64,000 nucleotides of DNA from Rhodococcus spelaei (GTDB lineage Bacteria > Actinomycetota > Actinomycetes > Mycobacteriales > Mycobacteriaceae), in contig NZ_VIGH01000009.1 of NCBI RefSeq assembly GCF_006704125.1, positions 186,001 to 250,000 on the forward strand, read 5' to 3'. The notes under the pieces are model-generated. The model saw nothing but the letters and a program-made list of their open reading frames with translations, had not been told where the DNA came from and did not search any database. The position numbers were made by a program, and so were the translations under genes. Shown in pieces: positions 20,485-28,301 of this stretch. Every line of letters begins with the position of its first letter. The first letter of the stretch is position 1.

Positions 20485-21645
20485 ATGGCTGGAAATCCCG
20501 ACTTCGACCTGTTCAAGCTCGCCGACGAGCACAACGAACTGCGCTCGGCGATCCGCGCGCTCTCCGAGAAGGAGATCGCGCCCTACGCCAAGGATGTCGA
20601 CGGGAACTCCCGGTTCCCCGAGGAGGCGCTGACCGCGCTGGTGAACTCGGGCTTCAACGCCATCCACGTGCCCGAGGCCTACGACGGCCAGGGCGCCGAC
20701 TCCGTCGCCACCTGCATCGTGATCGAGGAGGTCGCCCGCGTCTGTGGTTCCTCGTCGCTGATCCCCGCCGTCAACAAGCTCGGCACCATGGGCCTGATCC
20801 TCAACGGCTCCGAGGAGCTCAAGCAGCAGGTGCTGCCGACGCTCGCGTCCGGCGAGGCGATGGCGTCCTACGCGCTGTCCGAGCGCGAGGCGGGATCCGA
20901 CGCCGCCTCCATGCGCACCCGCGCCAAGCAGGACGGCGACGACTGGATCCTCAACGGCGGCAAGTGCTGGATCACCAACGGCGGCAAGTCCACCTGGTAC
21001 ACCGTCATGGCCGTGACCGACCCCGACAAGGGCGCCAACGGCATCAGCTCGTTCATCGTCCACAAGGACGACCCGGGCTTCTCGGTCACCGGCTACGAGC
21101 ACAAGCTCGGCATCAAGGGTTCGCCCACCGCCGAGCTCGCGTTCGAGAACTGCCGCATCCCCGGCGACCGCATCATCGGTGAGCCCGGCACCGGCTTCAA
21201 GACCGCACTGCAGACCCTCGACCACACCCGCCCGACCATCGGCGCACAGGCCGTCGGCCTGGCCCAGGGTGCGTTCGATGCCGCGCTGGCGTACACCAAG
21301 GACCGCAAGCAGTTCGGTAAGGCGATCGCGGACAATCAGGCCGTGCAGTTCATGCTCGCGGACATGGCGATGAAGATCGAAGCCGCGCGTCTGATGGTCT
21401 ACACCTCCGCCGCCCGCGCCGAACGTGGCGAGAAGAACCTCGGTTTCATCTCCGCCGCCGCCAAGTGCTTCGCCTCGGACGTCGCGATGGAGGTCACCAC
21501 CGACGCCGTGCAGCTGTTCGGCGGCGCCGGCTACACCACCGACTTCCCGGTCGAGCGGATGATGCGCGACGCCAAGATCACCCAGATCTACGAGGGCACC
21601 AACCAGATTCAGCGCGTCGTGATGTCGCGCGCACTGCTCAAGTGA
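20485..21645 (+). CDS. fadE25: Acyl-CoA dehydrogenase
   Basis: 386 residues, full length for the family. FAD and substrate signatures are YALSEREAGSDA and QLFGGAGYTTDFPVERMMRD. The catalytic base is Glu370 in YEGTNQIQR, the usual C-terminal position of short- and medium-chain dehydrogenases. It oxidises an acyl-CoA to the trans-2-enoyl-CoA and passes electrons to ETF. The symbol follows synteny with the mycobacterial purK-purE-fadE25 block; chain length is unknown. GAGGAG lies before the ATG. It ends at a strong hairpin. Confidence 0.93.
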   Translation: MAGNPDFDLFKLADEHNELRSAIRALSEKEIAPYAKDVDGNSRFPEEALTALVNSGFNAIHVPEAYDGQGADSVATCIVIEEVARVCGSSSLIPAVNKLGTMGLILNGSEELKQQVLPTLASGEAMASYALSEREAGSDAASMRTRAKQDGDDWILNGGKCWITNGGKSTWYTVMAVTDPDKGANGISSFIVHKDDPGFSVTGYEHKLGIKGSPTAELAFENCRIPGDRIIGEPGTGFKTALQTLDHTRPTIGAQAVGLAQGAFDAALAYTKDRKQFGKAIADNQAVQFMLADMAMKIEAARLMVYTSAARAERGEKNLGFISAAAKCFASDVAMEVTTDAVQLFGGAGYTTDFPVERMMRDAKITQIYEGTNQIQRVVMSRALLK

Positions 21646-21662
21646 GCTGACGCCCGACGACT

Positions 21663-21692
21663 GGTGGCCGGTGAGTTCGCTCACCGGCCACC
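21663..21692 (+). terminator. Hairpin terminator after acyl-CoA dehydrogenase
   Basis: Perfect 13-bp arms GGTGGCCGGTGAG / CTCACCGGCCACC enclose the loop TTCG. It begins 18 bases after the stop codon. Confidence 0.75.
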
Positions 21693-21715
21693 GGTGTCTG
21701 TCGGGTTCGGGTGTC

Positions 21716-21721
21716 TACGCT
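21716..21721 (+). promoter_or_regulatory. -10 hexamer of the NarL-type kinase gene
   Basis: TACGCT is followed by six bases and then ATG, the same spacing as at the TetR gene at 19684. Confidence 0.45.
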
Positions 21722-21727
21722 GGGTCC

Positions 21728-22918
21728 ATGTCCCGATTCCCGCTGAGTGAGCGCTGGTACCGCTGGAGCGGTGAGCACGTCGCGGGGATCGACCGGGTGA
21801 TCGCATCGGTGCTGTCCGTGCTGTGCGCGGTCGCGGCACTGGCCTCGGACGCCGGGATCGTCGGGACGGTCGTCTCGCTCGGAATGACCGTCCCGCTGGC
21901 GTGGCGTCGAACGCGGGTCGCGGCATCGGGTTTCACCATCGCGGCCTTCGCCGCCGTGCATGTCGTGGTCATTCCGGACCAGTTGCTCGCCTCCGCGATT
22001 GCGGTCCCGATCGCGCTGTACGCGCTCGCCGCCTACGGGCCACGCAGGGCCAGTGGATGGGGCCTCGGCATTGCGATTCTCGGTGCGGTCGCCGCCGGCG
22101 CTCGCTACTTCCGGGGCGAGGGGATCTCCTGGCAGGAGCAGGTCTTCGCGACGGCCTTCCTGGTCCTGTTCGTCGTCTCGGTGTGGGCGTTCGGCGACCT
22201 GCGCCGGGTCCGCAACCAGGAACTCGCGGGCCTGACGGAACGGGCTCGACTGCTCGAACTCGAGCGCGCGCAGGAGGCAGAACTCGCCGCCGTCAACGAG
22301 CGCACCCGGATCGCCCGCGAGATGCACGACATCGTGGCCCACTCGTTGACCGTGGTGATCGCCCAGGCGGACGGCGGCCGGTACAGCGCGAAGGCCGACC
22401 CCGAGGCGGCGATCGCGGCACTGACCACGATCTCGGACACCGGTCGGCAGGCGCTGACGGACATGCGCGCACTGCTGTCGGTGCTGCGGGAGGACCGGCC
22501 CCGCGACTACGCGTCCACCCCAGGGGTTTCCGACATGGATGCACTGATCGAGGAGATCCGCGCCGGGGGCCTGGCAGTCGAGCACACGTCGGTGGGGGAG
22601 CGTCGGGCCTTGTCGACGGGCGCCGAGTTGACGGCCTACCGGATCGCGCAGGAATCGTTGACGAACGTGCTCAAGCACGCAGGCCGCGCCGCCCGCGTCC
22701 AGGTCCGCGAGCACTGGACCGACAGTGCGCTGGAGTTGACGATCGAGGACGACGGCGGCGGGGCGTACGGCGCCCTGGTCGAACCGAGTGCGGGCGGTCA
22801 GGGCGTGATCGGGATGCGCGAACGCGTCGAACTGTACGGCGGGCGCTTCAGTGCGGCACCGGCGGTCGGCGGCGGATTCCGCGTGCACGCCGAGTTGCCT
22901 TACGAGAGAGGGGAATGA
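21728..22918 (+). CDS. NarL-type sensor histidine kinase (HisKA_3)
   Basis: 396 residues. Four to five membrane helices (about 20-145) are followed by a coiled coil (about 160-190), dimerisation box with His200 in REMHDIVAHSLTVV, and HATPase ending IGMRERVELYGGRF. The first helices have no large extracellular domain, so it probably senses membrane state (intramembrane-sensing type). The partner regulator starts four bases after the stop. The ATG at 21728 was preferred over an upstream GTG that lies inside the preceding terminator. Confidence 0.92.
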   Translation: MSRFPLSERWYRWSGEHVAGIDRVIASVLSVLCAVAALASDAGIVGTVVSLGMTVPLAWRRTRVAASGFTIAAFAAVHVVVIPDQLLASAIAVPIALYALAAYGPRRASGWGLGIAILGAVAAGARYFRGEGISWQEQVFATAFLVLFVVSVWAFGDLRRVRNQELAGLTERARLLELERAQEAELAAVNERTRIAREMHDIVAHSLTVVIAQADGGRYSAKADPEAAIAALTTISDTGRQALTDMRALLSVLREDRPRDYASTPGVSDMDALIEEIRAGGLAVEHTSVGERRALSTGAELTAYRIAQESLTNVLKHAGRAARVQVREHWTDSALELTIEDDGGGAYGALVEPSAGGQGVIGMRERVELYGGRFSAAPAVGGGFRVHAELPYERGE

Positions 22919-22921
22919 CGG

Positions 22922-23641
22922 GTGTCCGAGACGTTCGGGGAGCGTGGGACGGCCGGGGCGGAAGGCCCGATCCGGATTGCTCTGGTCGACGACCAGCAAC
23001 TGGTGCGGGCCGGGTTCCGGATGGTGATCGACTCGCAGTCGGACCTACAGGTGGCGGTCGAGGCCTCGGACGGCGAGCAGGCGCTGCGGGAGCTCGCGCG
23101 CACCCCGGTCGACGTGGTGCTGATGGACGTGCAGATGCCGAACATGGACGGCATCGAGGCGACGCGTCGGCTGACCGCGCTGGAATCCGCTCCGAAGGTG
23201 GTGGTGCTCACCACCTTCGACAACGACGAGTACGTGGTCGGCGCGATCTCCGCCGGCGCCAGTGGTTTCCTGCTCAAGGACGCCCAGCCGGAGGAACTGC
23301 TCGGCGCGTTGCGCACCGTGTACCGCGGCGACGCGGTGATCGCCGCCCGTTCGACCCGGCGGCTGCTCCAGCATGTGGGACCGCTGCTGACCGGTTCGTC
23401 GGCCGTCGTCAGACCGCAGTTGCCGGACGATCTGACGCCGAGGGAATCGGAGGTGCTCGAGGCGATGGCACACGGCTTGTCGAACGCCGAGATCGCGCAG
23501 AAGTTCTTCGTCTCCGAGGCCACAGTGAAAACTCACGTGGGGCGGGTGCTCTCGAAGACCGGATCCCGCGACCGCGTGCAGGCGGTGGTGTTCGCCTATC
23601 AGACCGGACTGGTGCAGCCGGAGGATCTGCTCGGCGGCTAG
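22922..23641 (+). CDS. NarL/FixJ-family response regulator
   Basis: 239 residues. The receiver domain has phospho-acceptor Asp69 in VVLMDVQMPNMDG. The C-terminal LuxR-type helix-turn-helix reads LTPRESEVLEAMAHGLSNAE, then the recognition helix VSEATVKTHVGRVL. It is coupled to the kinase gene just upstream. A 76-bp repeat starts immediately after its stop codon. Confidence 0.93.
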   Translation: MSETFGERGTAGAEGPIRIALVDDQQLVRAGFRMVIDSQSDLQVAVEASDGEQALRELARTPVDVVLMDVQMPNMDGIEATRRLTALESAPKVVVLTTFDNDEYVVGAISAGASGFLLKDAQPEELLGALRTVYRGDAVIAARSTRRLLQHVGPLLTGSSAVVRPQLPDDLTPRESEVLEAMAHGLSNAEIAQKFFVSEATVKTHVGRVLSKTGSRDRVQAVVFAYQTGLVQPEDLLGG

Positions 23642-23642
23642 A

Positions 23643-23718
23643 CCGGAGTGGGCACACATTCCGTGGTATCGGCGGCGGTTTTCGCGCATCCGGGTCGCAG
23701 AATGTGAGAAGACTCCGG
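23643..23718. repeat. 76-bp hairpin-forming direct repeat, copy 1
   Basis: This copy lies between the response regulator stop and the AbiEi/DUF559 gene stop. It is 69/76 identical, without gaps, to 24664-24739. It has terminal inverted repeats CCGGAGT / ACTCCGG and an inner inverted pair CACATTC / GAATGTG, so it can fold into a long imperfect stem. Confidence 0.9.
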
Positions 23719-23722
23719 TGGA

Positions 23723-24571
23723 TCACCTCCTCGTTCTCCTCCTCTTTCGCACCACCCGCACTGCCTCGTCCGCGATCTCGTCCAGGTGTTGGTACACGTC
23801 GTACGCCGCGTATCGCAGGATCAGCCAACCGTCGAGCAGAAGCCAGTTCTGACGCCGACGGTCCTTGCGGAACACCTCGGGTTCGCTGTGGAACTCGCGG
23901 CCGTCGATCTCCACGATCGTTCGGGAGCGCTCGTCGACGAAGTCGCAGAAGTACGTTCCCACAGGATGGTTCGGTTCGAGCTTGCAGCGCCGGGCGGCCA
24001 ACGCACGACCGAAGATTCGCTCGGGTTCCGACGCTGCCCAGCCGGCCGCGGCATACAGCTGCCTGCGTTGTTCGCGGACGCCGACCCGGCCGGCGTCCAA
24101 CTCGCACATCAGATGCAGCTTCCTGGCGTTCACCTTCGTCCGGATGTGGTCGTCGACCATGGCGTCCGCCTCGTGCCGCGGCAGGACGGCGACCGAATCC
24201 AGCATGGCGCGTTCGGGATCGGCGGTCGGCAAACCCCATGCCGAGGTGACGTTCTCGGCGGAGATCTCACGCCGGTACAGCTTGAGCCAACTCGGTGGCC
24301 GGACGCTGGTGCCGGCGGGGACGGAGGCTTCGATCATCGTCGGGGCAGGCAGCATGTTCCACAGCCAGGCGGCGGTCCGGTGACTGAGCACGGCGTCGGG
24401 TTGCCAGAGGACGGCGGCCGAGCAGTGTGCGTGCGGGGTGGGCTCGACAATGCAGTAGATGCCCGGAAGCAGGCGCGTGTACCTGCCGCTGCGGCATCGG
24501 TCGTGGATGGTGCTGCTGCTGACACCCGACGCGAGTAGTTCGTCGCGGGTACGTACTCCGAATGGATTCAT
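23723..24571 (-). CDS. Solitary AbiEi-like antitoxin domain fused to DUF559 nuclease-like domain
   Basis: 282 residues from the chosen ATG; an in-frame ATG at 24604 would add 11 residues. The N-terminal part (about 1-55) has the winged-helix AbiEi-type pattern: TRDELLASGVSSSTIHDRCRSGRYTRLLPGIYC. The middle resembles the DNA-binding antitoxin body. The C-terminus (about 195-282) matches the DUF559/Vsr-like restriction-endonuclease fold: IVEIDGREFHS, RRRQNWLLLDGWLILRY. No AbiEii toxin gene is adjacent. Such proteins are common singletons in Rhodococcus and Mycobacterium; their role, possibly defence, is unproven. The gene sits between two copies of a 76-bp repeat, on the strand opposite its neighbours, which suggests insertion. 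Confidence 0.8.
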   Translation of the reverse strand: MNPFGVRTRDELLASGVSSSTIHDRCRSGRYTRLLPGIYCIVEPTPHAHCSAAVLWQPDAVLSHRTAAWLWNMLPAPTMIEASVPAGTSVRPPSWLKLYRREISAENVTSAWGLPTADPERAMLDSVAVLPRHEADAMVDDHIRTKVNARKLHLMCELDAGRVGVREQRRQLYAAAGWAASEPERIFGRALAARRCKLEPNHPVGTYFCDFVDERSRTIVEIDGREFHSEPEVFRKDRRRQNWLLLDGWLILRYAAYDVYQHLDEIADEAVRVVRKRRRTRR

Positions 24572-24663
24572 GCCGAGACCATCGCGCGGCGGGGCGGATG
24601 ACATCTCGAGTCGTCCTGGGGAAACGTCGTGGCCTGTGGATGAAATCAGGACCTGTGGACAAC

Positions 24664-24739
24664 CCGGAGTGGGCGCACATTCCGTGGTACCTGCGGCGGT
24701 TTTCGCGTATCCGGGTCACGGAGTGTGAGAAGACTCCGG
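24664..24739. repeat. 76-bp hairpin-forming direct repeat, copy 2
   Basis: Same element and orientation as 23643-23718. Seven substitutions separate them. The inner stem here is longer, CACATTCCGTG against CACGGAGTGTG, with one T-G wobble replacing a Watson-Crick pair, so folding is kept. Confidence 0.9.
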
Positions 24740-24788
24740 GCACTCGTCGCCCGTCGCGTTTGTGCACTCGGTGTCGCGTCCGCGCGAT

Positions 24789-24806
24789 CCCGCCGTGCGC
24801 GGCGGG
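24789..24806 (+). promoter_or_regulatory. Leader hairpin 1 before the 51-residue peptide gene
   Basis: CCCGCCG-TGCG-CGGCGGG is a perfect 7-bp stem with a 4-base loop, 62 bases before the peptide start codon. Confidence 0.45.
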
Positions 24807-24821
24807 GAGCAGGCGTTCAAT

Positions 24822-24852
24822 GGTTGCCAGTAGTCGAACGGCTCTGGCAACC
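24822..24852 (+). promoter_or_regulatory. Leader hairpin 2, adjoining the ribosome binding site
   Basis: Perfect 9-bp arms GGTTGCCAG / CTGGCAACC enclose a 13-base loop. The stem ends directly at the GGAGGAG ribosome binding site (24853-24859), so it could influence initiation, or be an operator. Confidence 0.5.
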
Positions 24853-24868
24853 GGAGGAGTGAAGACCT

Positions 24869-25024
24869 ATGGGTTCGATCACGATGGACGTCGTCCAGGA
24901 CCTGATGAAACTTGTCATGGACCTGATGGCGGGCATGCAGAACGGCCAGGGTGGCGGGACGGGGAAGGGTGGCGGCGGCACCAGCCCGCTCGGCGCGCTG
25001 GGTGGGCTCGGCAGTATGAGCTAG
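24869..25024 (+). CDS. Small 51-residue Met- and Gly-rich peptide
   Basis: The ATG is nine bases after a strong GGAGGAG. The first half is an amphipathic, Met-rich segment (MDVVQDLMKLVMDLMAGM) and the second half is Gly/Ser/Thr-rich, with GGGTGKGGGG and LGALGGLG. There is no signal peptide, Cys or His. Its TAG stop (25022-25024) lies in the CTAG that also carries the stop of the convergent TIGR03089 gene. I do not recognise the family. Short leaderless-of-signal peptides of this type occur in the mycolic outer membrane of relatives (PorA/PorH), a resemblance in composition only. Confidence 0.6.
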   Translation: MGSITMDVVQDLMKLVMDLMAGMQNGQGGGTGKGGGGTSPLGALGGLGSMS

Positions 25025-25755
25025 GCCCGCCGGGCGGTGACCTTCTCGCTCTCGATCCGCCGTTCGATTCGCGTCTCGTCCAGGTTGTCCACCTGAACCA
25101 GGGACGCTCCGACCGACAGCACGGCGAGCAGGCCGTCGGTCAAGTCCCGGGCGTTCGACCACTGCGAGGTGGACAGCACCCTGTCGGTTCCGGAAAACCC
25201 TTGCGCGGCAGCGGAATCGCGGGCCGCCTGCAGGACGTGCCCGACCGACTGTCCGTCCAGTGCGGCCGCGGACGGATCCGCCCGGTCCGGCCGGAACTGG
25301 TCGCCGTGCACGCGCACGGACGTGGCGTAGTCGGTGACCCCGACCGGCAGGTTCTCCACGGGCCGGCCGAACGCGTCCAGGGACAGCGCCGCCACCTCGG
25401 CGACGTCGGCCACGTCGTCGAGTCGGTCCGCGGTCACCAGTGCGAGATCGGCGTCGAGGTCCGCGGCGAGCACGACTTCCAGACCCGCCCACCAGCAACC
25501 GAGCAACACCGCCGCCGACTGCCAGTGCGCAGGCAGCAGCACGGACACGCGCGCGCCGGGGGCGAGGCCGAACTCGTCACGCACCAGGTTCGCGGTCTTG
25601 GCCGCCCAGTTCGCGAGCGTCAACGCGGACAACTCGATGCGTGCACCGGTTGCGTCGTCGTAGTAGGTGATGCGCGGGGTCGCCGGATCCTGCCGCAGGA
25701 TCGGGTCGAGCAGGTCGCCGGTGAGGTTGCCGGTCGAGCTGTTCTGGTCTGCCAC
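25021..25755 (-). CDS. TIGR03089-family protein
   Basis: 244 residues from a GTG with GAGAACGG upstream. It looks like the N-terminal half of an AMP-forming acyl-CoA synthetase (LANWAAKTANLVRDEF, ARVSVLLPAHWQSAAVLLGCWWAG) but lacks the P-loop YTSGSTG and the C-terminal domain, so adenylation is not expected. It is the orthologue of Rv3268 by position, next to the LCP gene. The start overlaps no other gene; 14 bases separate it from the upstream LCP stop, so they form an operon. Function unknown. Confidence 0.8.
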   Translation of the reverse strand: MADQNSSTGNLTGDLLDPILRQDPATPRITYYDDATGARIELSALTLANWAAKTANLVRDEFGLAPGARVSVLLPAHWQSAAVLLGCWWAGLEVVLAADLDADLALVTADRLDDVADVAEVAALSLDAFGRPVENLPVGVTDYATSVRVHGDQFRPDRADPSAAALDGQSVGHVLQAARDSAAAQGFSGTDRVLSTSQWSNARDLTDGLLAVLSVGASLVQVDNLDETRIERRIESEKVTARRA

Positions 25756-25769
25756 GTTGTCGCCGTTCT

Positions 25770-27326
25770 CTAGTTGACGCACTTGGCGCCCTTGCTGCTC
25801 GCGTCGATCGCCGGGCCTGGTGGCGCCGGGGTCGGGCTGGTGCCCGGGTCGAGGATGCCAGACGTGGGGTCGGCGGACGTGCTCGCCGACCCCGACCCGG
25901 GGCCGGTGTAGTCGGCGGCGATGACGACCCGGACCGTGCCCGAGGGCAGCGAACTGTCGCCGACCACCTGCACGCCGCCGAGCGCCGCGGCCACGGACTT
26001 GGCGGCGGCCGAGTCGGCGTCGGCGGCCAGGACGCGACTGGTGCTGACCGAGGTGCCGGTGTTGTTGCCGACCACTCCGTGCCCGTAGCCCTCGGCGGAC
26101 AGTGTCTCCGACACCCGGGCGGCCAGGCCACCGATCCCGCTGTCGTTGGAGACGTCGACGGTGACGGTCGACGGGTCGACGGTCGGAGTCGACGAACCGG
26201 TGTCCGGTTCCTCGCCTGCAAGGGACGCGACGTACTTGTGGACCGCCTTCGGGTCGACCTGGACGATGGACTCGCCGTAGTCGGTCGTGGCGTTGATGTC
26301 GATGACCGGGATGGTCTCGAACTTGACCTGACCGCCGGCGACGTTCTGCAGTTGCCGGGCGAATCCGATGATGTCCCAGTCCTCGTCGAGGACCACGGAC
26401 CGTTGGACCGCCGCGCTGAGTTGGTTGAGCTTGCCGGGGTTGCTCAAGGTCTTCGCGCTGAGTACCTGATGCACCAGCGAGGCCATGAACACCTGCTGGC
26501 GCACGATCCGGTCGAGGTCGCCGCGCTGCAGGTCGTGCCGCTGCCGGACGAACGAGAGGGCGTTGGACCCGGTGAGGGTCTGCTCGCCGGCTGGGAACTT
26601 CGCCCCGGACATCGGCTCGTCGACCGCATTGTTCAGACACACGTCGACGCCGCCGACCGCGTCGGTGAGCAGCACGAAGCCGAGCAGGCCGATCTCGGCG
26701 TAGTGATCGACGGTGATGCCGGTCAGGTCCGCGACCGACTTGATCAACGCCTCGCGACCGGCCTGGGTGGCCTGCCGGTCGGCGTCGGCCTCCGGCGTGC
26801 CCTCGTTGAGCAACTTCTGTTTCTCGGTCGCCTTGGTGGCCCCGAACGCGGCGTTGATCTTCGACATCCCGATCCCGGGCACCTTGACGTAGGAGTCGCG
26901 GGGGATGGAGATCGCGGTCGCGGAGTCGCCGTTGCTCGGGATCCGCACGAGGACGATGGTGTCGGTGTTGTCGGCCTCCGCGTCACCGGCGTGCAGGGAG
27001 GCGAGTTCCTCACGCGAGAGCGGGTTTCCGTGCGCGTCGGTGCGACTGTCGGTGCCGACCATCAGGATGTCGACGGCGCCGTCCTTGACGCCGCCGAGAC
27101 CCAGTCGGGTGGTGGCGAGGTTCGACTCGAGGGAGTCCACGCTGCGCCAGGCGAAGCCGGTGATCACCAGTACCAGGACGGAGAGAGTGGCGATCGCGAG
27201 TTGGACGGGCCGTGCGGTGAGCCGTCGAGTTCCCGACGCGGCCACCGACCCGTCGTCGCGTGGCCTCCCGCCTCCCGACCCGGTCCTGCCCGATGCTGTC
27301 CGGTCCGGCACCTTCTTGTCCGGCAA
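25770..27326 (-). CDS. lcp1: LytR-CpsA-Psr family ligase with LytR_C domain
   Basis: 518 residues. A short cytosolic Arg-rich tail, one membrane helix (about 42-62), an LCP domain (about 85-290) with the polyprenyl-phosphate residues in MVGTDSR, SIPRDSYV and FVRQRHDLQRGDLDR, and a C-terminal LytR_C domain (about 375-470). Mycobacterial Lcp1 (Rv3267), the positional orthologue, transfers arabinogalactan from its lipid carrier to peptidoglycan. The neighbouring rmlD and wbbL make the linker of the same polymer. The start is TTG with GGAGGGG eight bases upstream; no ATG or GTG fits better. Confidence 0.9.
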   Translation of the reverse strand: MPDKKVPDRTASGRTGSGGGRPRDDGSVAASGTRRLTARPVQLAIATLSVLVLVITGFAWRSVDSLESNLATTRLGLGGVKDGAVDILMVGTDSRTDAHGNPLSREELASLHAGDAEADNTDTIVLVRIPSNGDSATAISIPRDSYVKVPGIGMSKINAAFGATKATEKQKLLNEGTPEADADRQATQAGREALIKSVADLTGITVDHYAEIGLLGFVLLTDAVGGVDVCLNNAVDEPMSGAKFPAGEQTLTGSNALSFVRQRHDLQRGDLDRIVRQQVFMASLVHQVLSAKTLSNPGKLNQLSAAVQRSVVLDEDWDIIGFARQLQNVAGGQVKFETIPVIDINATTDYGESIVQVDPKAVHKYVASLAGEEPDTGSSTPTVDPSTVTVDVSNDSGIGGLAARVSETLSAEGYGHGVVGNNTGTSVSTSRVLAADADSAAAKSVAAALGGVQVVGDSSLPSGTVRVVIAADYTGPGSGSASTSADPTSGILDPGTSPTPAPPGPAIDASSKGAKCVN

Positions 27327-27430
27327 ACGCTGCCCCTCCGTCGATGTGCTGTGGTCCGACCCGCGTTCCAGGCTACTGGCGAACAGCCAGCATCCCGGTG
27401 ACCTCGTTCCGGCGTGCCAGACTCTGCGCT

Positions 27431-28291
27431 GTGAGAAGGATCCTTGTGACCGGTGCCCGCGGACAGCTCGGGACAGCGCTGCTGCGACGCGGTGCCGAGG
27501 CCCGGCTGGACATGGTCGGGCTGTCGTCGGGCGAGCTCGACATCGCTGACGCGGGTGCGGTGCGTGACGCCGTCGAACCCGGCTCGGTGGTGCTCAACTG
27601 CGCCGCATACACCGCCGTCGACGCCGCCGAGACCGACGAGGCGGACGCGCAGCGGGTCAACGTCGACGGGGCGCGCAACCTCGCACGGGCGTGCGCACGG
27701 GTCGGAGCGCAGTTGGTCCACGTGTCCACCGACTACGTGTTCGCCGGCGACGCGGGCGTTCCCTACGAGCCGGATGCGCCGACAGGCCCGCGAACCGTCT
27801 ACGGGCGCACCAAACTCGCGGGCGAGCGGGCGGTCCTCGAGGCCGATCCGGGCGCGGTGGTGGTGCGCACGGCGTGGGTGTACAGCGGGGTCGGAACGGA
27901 CTTCGTCGCGACCATGCTGCGGCTGCAACGCGACCGCGAGACCGTCGACGTCGTGGACGATCAGGTCGGGTCGCCGACATACGCCGGCGACCTCGCGGCG
28001 GGACTGCTCGAACTGGCCGGCCGTGAGGACGTCGCGGGTGGGGTGCTGCACGCCACGAATTCCGGGCAGGCCAGTTGGTTCGAGCTCGCCCGGGCCGTCT
28101 TCTCCGGGGTGGGTGCCGACCCGGCCCGAGTGCACCCGTGCAGCAGTGCGCAGTTCCCGCGCCCGGCGCCCCGGCCTGCGTATTCGGTGCTGTCCCCGGC
28201 GTCCTGGGCGGCCGCCGGGCTGACCCCGCTGCGGCCCTGGCCCGAGGCGCTGGAGGCGGCCTTGGCGATGGCGTCCCCCGCCAGCGACTAG
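27431..28291 (+). CDS. rmlD: dTDP-4-dehydrorhamnose reductase
   Basis: 286 residues, extended SDR fold. The NADPH loop VTGARGQLGTALL starts at residue 6. The catalytic Ser/Thr-Tyr-Lys is in HVSTDYVF and VYGRTKLAGE. It reduces dTDP-4-keto-L-rhamnose to dTDP-L-rhamnose, donor for the arabinogalactan linker made by the next gene. CAGACT lies seven bases before the GTG start, suggesting a leaderless message. It is divergent from the LCP gene over 104 bp. Confidence 0.94.
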   Translation: MRRILVTGARGQLGTALLRRGAEARLDMVGLSSGELDIADAGAVRDAVEPGSVVLNCAAYTAVDAAETDEADAQRVNVDGARNLARACARVGAQLVHVSTDYVFAGDAGVPYEPDAPTGPRTVYGRTKLAGERAVLEADPGAVVVRTAWVYSGVGTDFVATMLRLQRDRETVDVVDDQVGSPTYAGDLAAGLLELAGREDVAGGVLHATNSGQASWFELARAVFSGVGADPARVHPCSSAQFPRPAPRPAYSVLSPASWAAAGLTPLRPWPEALEAALAMASPASD

Positions 28292-28294
28292 TCT
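28289..28294 (+). promoter_or_regulatory. -10 hexamer before wbbL
   Basis: TAGTCT overlaps the rmlD stop codon and is followed by seven bases and then the GTG of wbbL. It may give wbbL a second, leaderless promoter inside the operon. Confidence 0.35.
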
Positions 28295-28301
28295 TGCCCG
28301 C

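Noticed and set aside
24869-25024. AbiEi gene plus 51-residue peptide as a toxin-antitoxin pair
   Set aside because: They are on opposite strands, separated by one copy of the 76-bp repeat and nearly 300 bp, and the peptide lacks any AbiEii-like nucleotidyltransferase feature.
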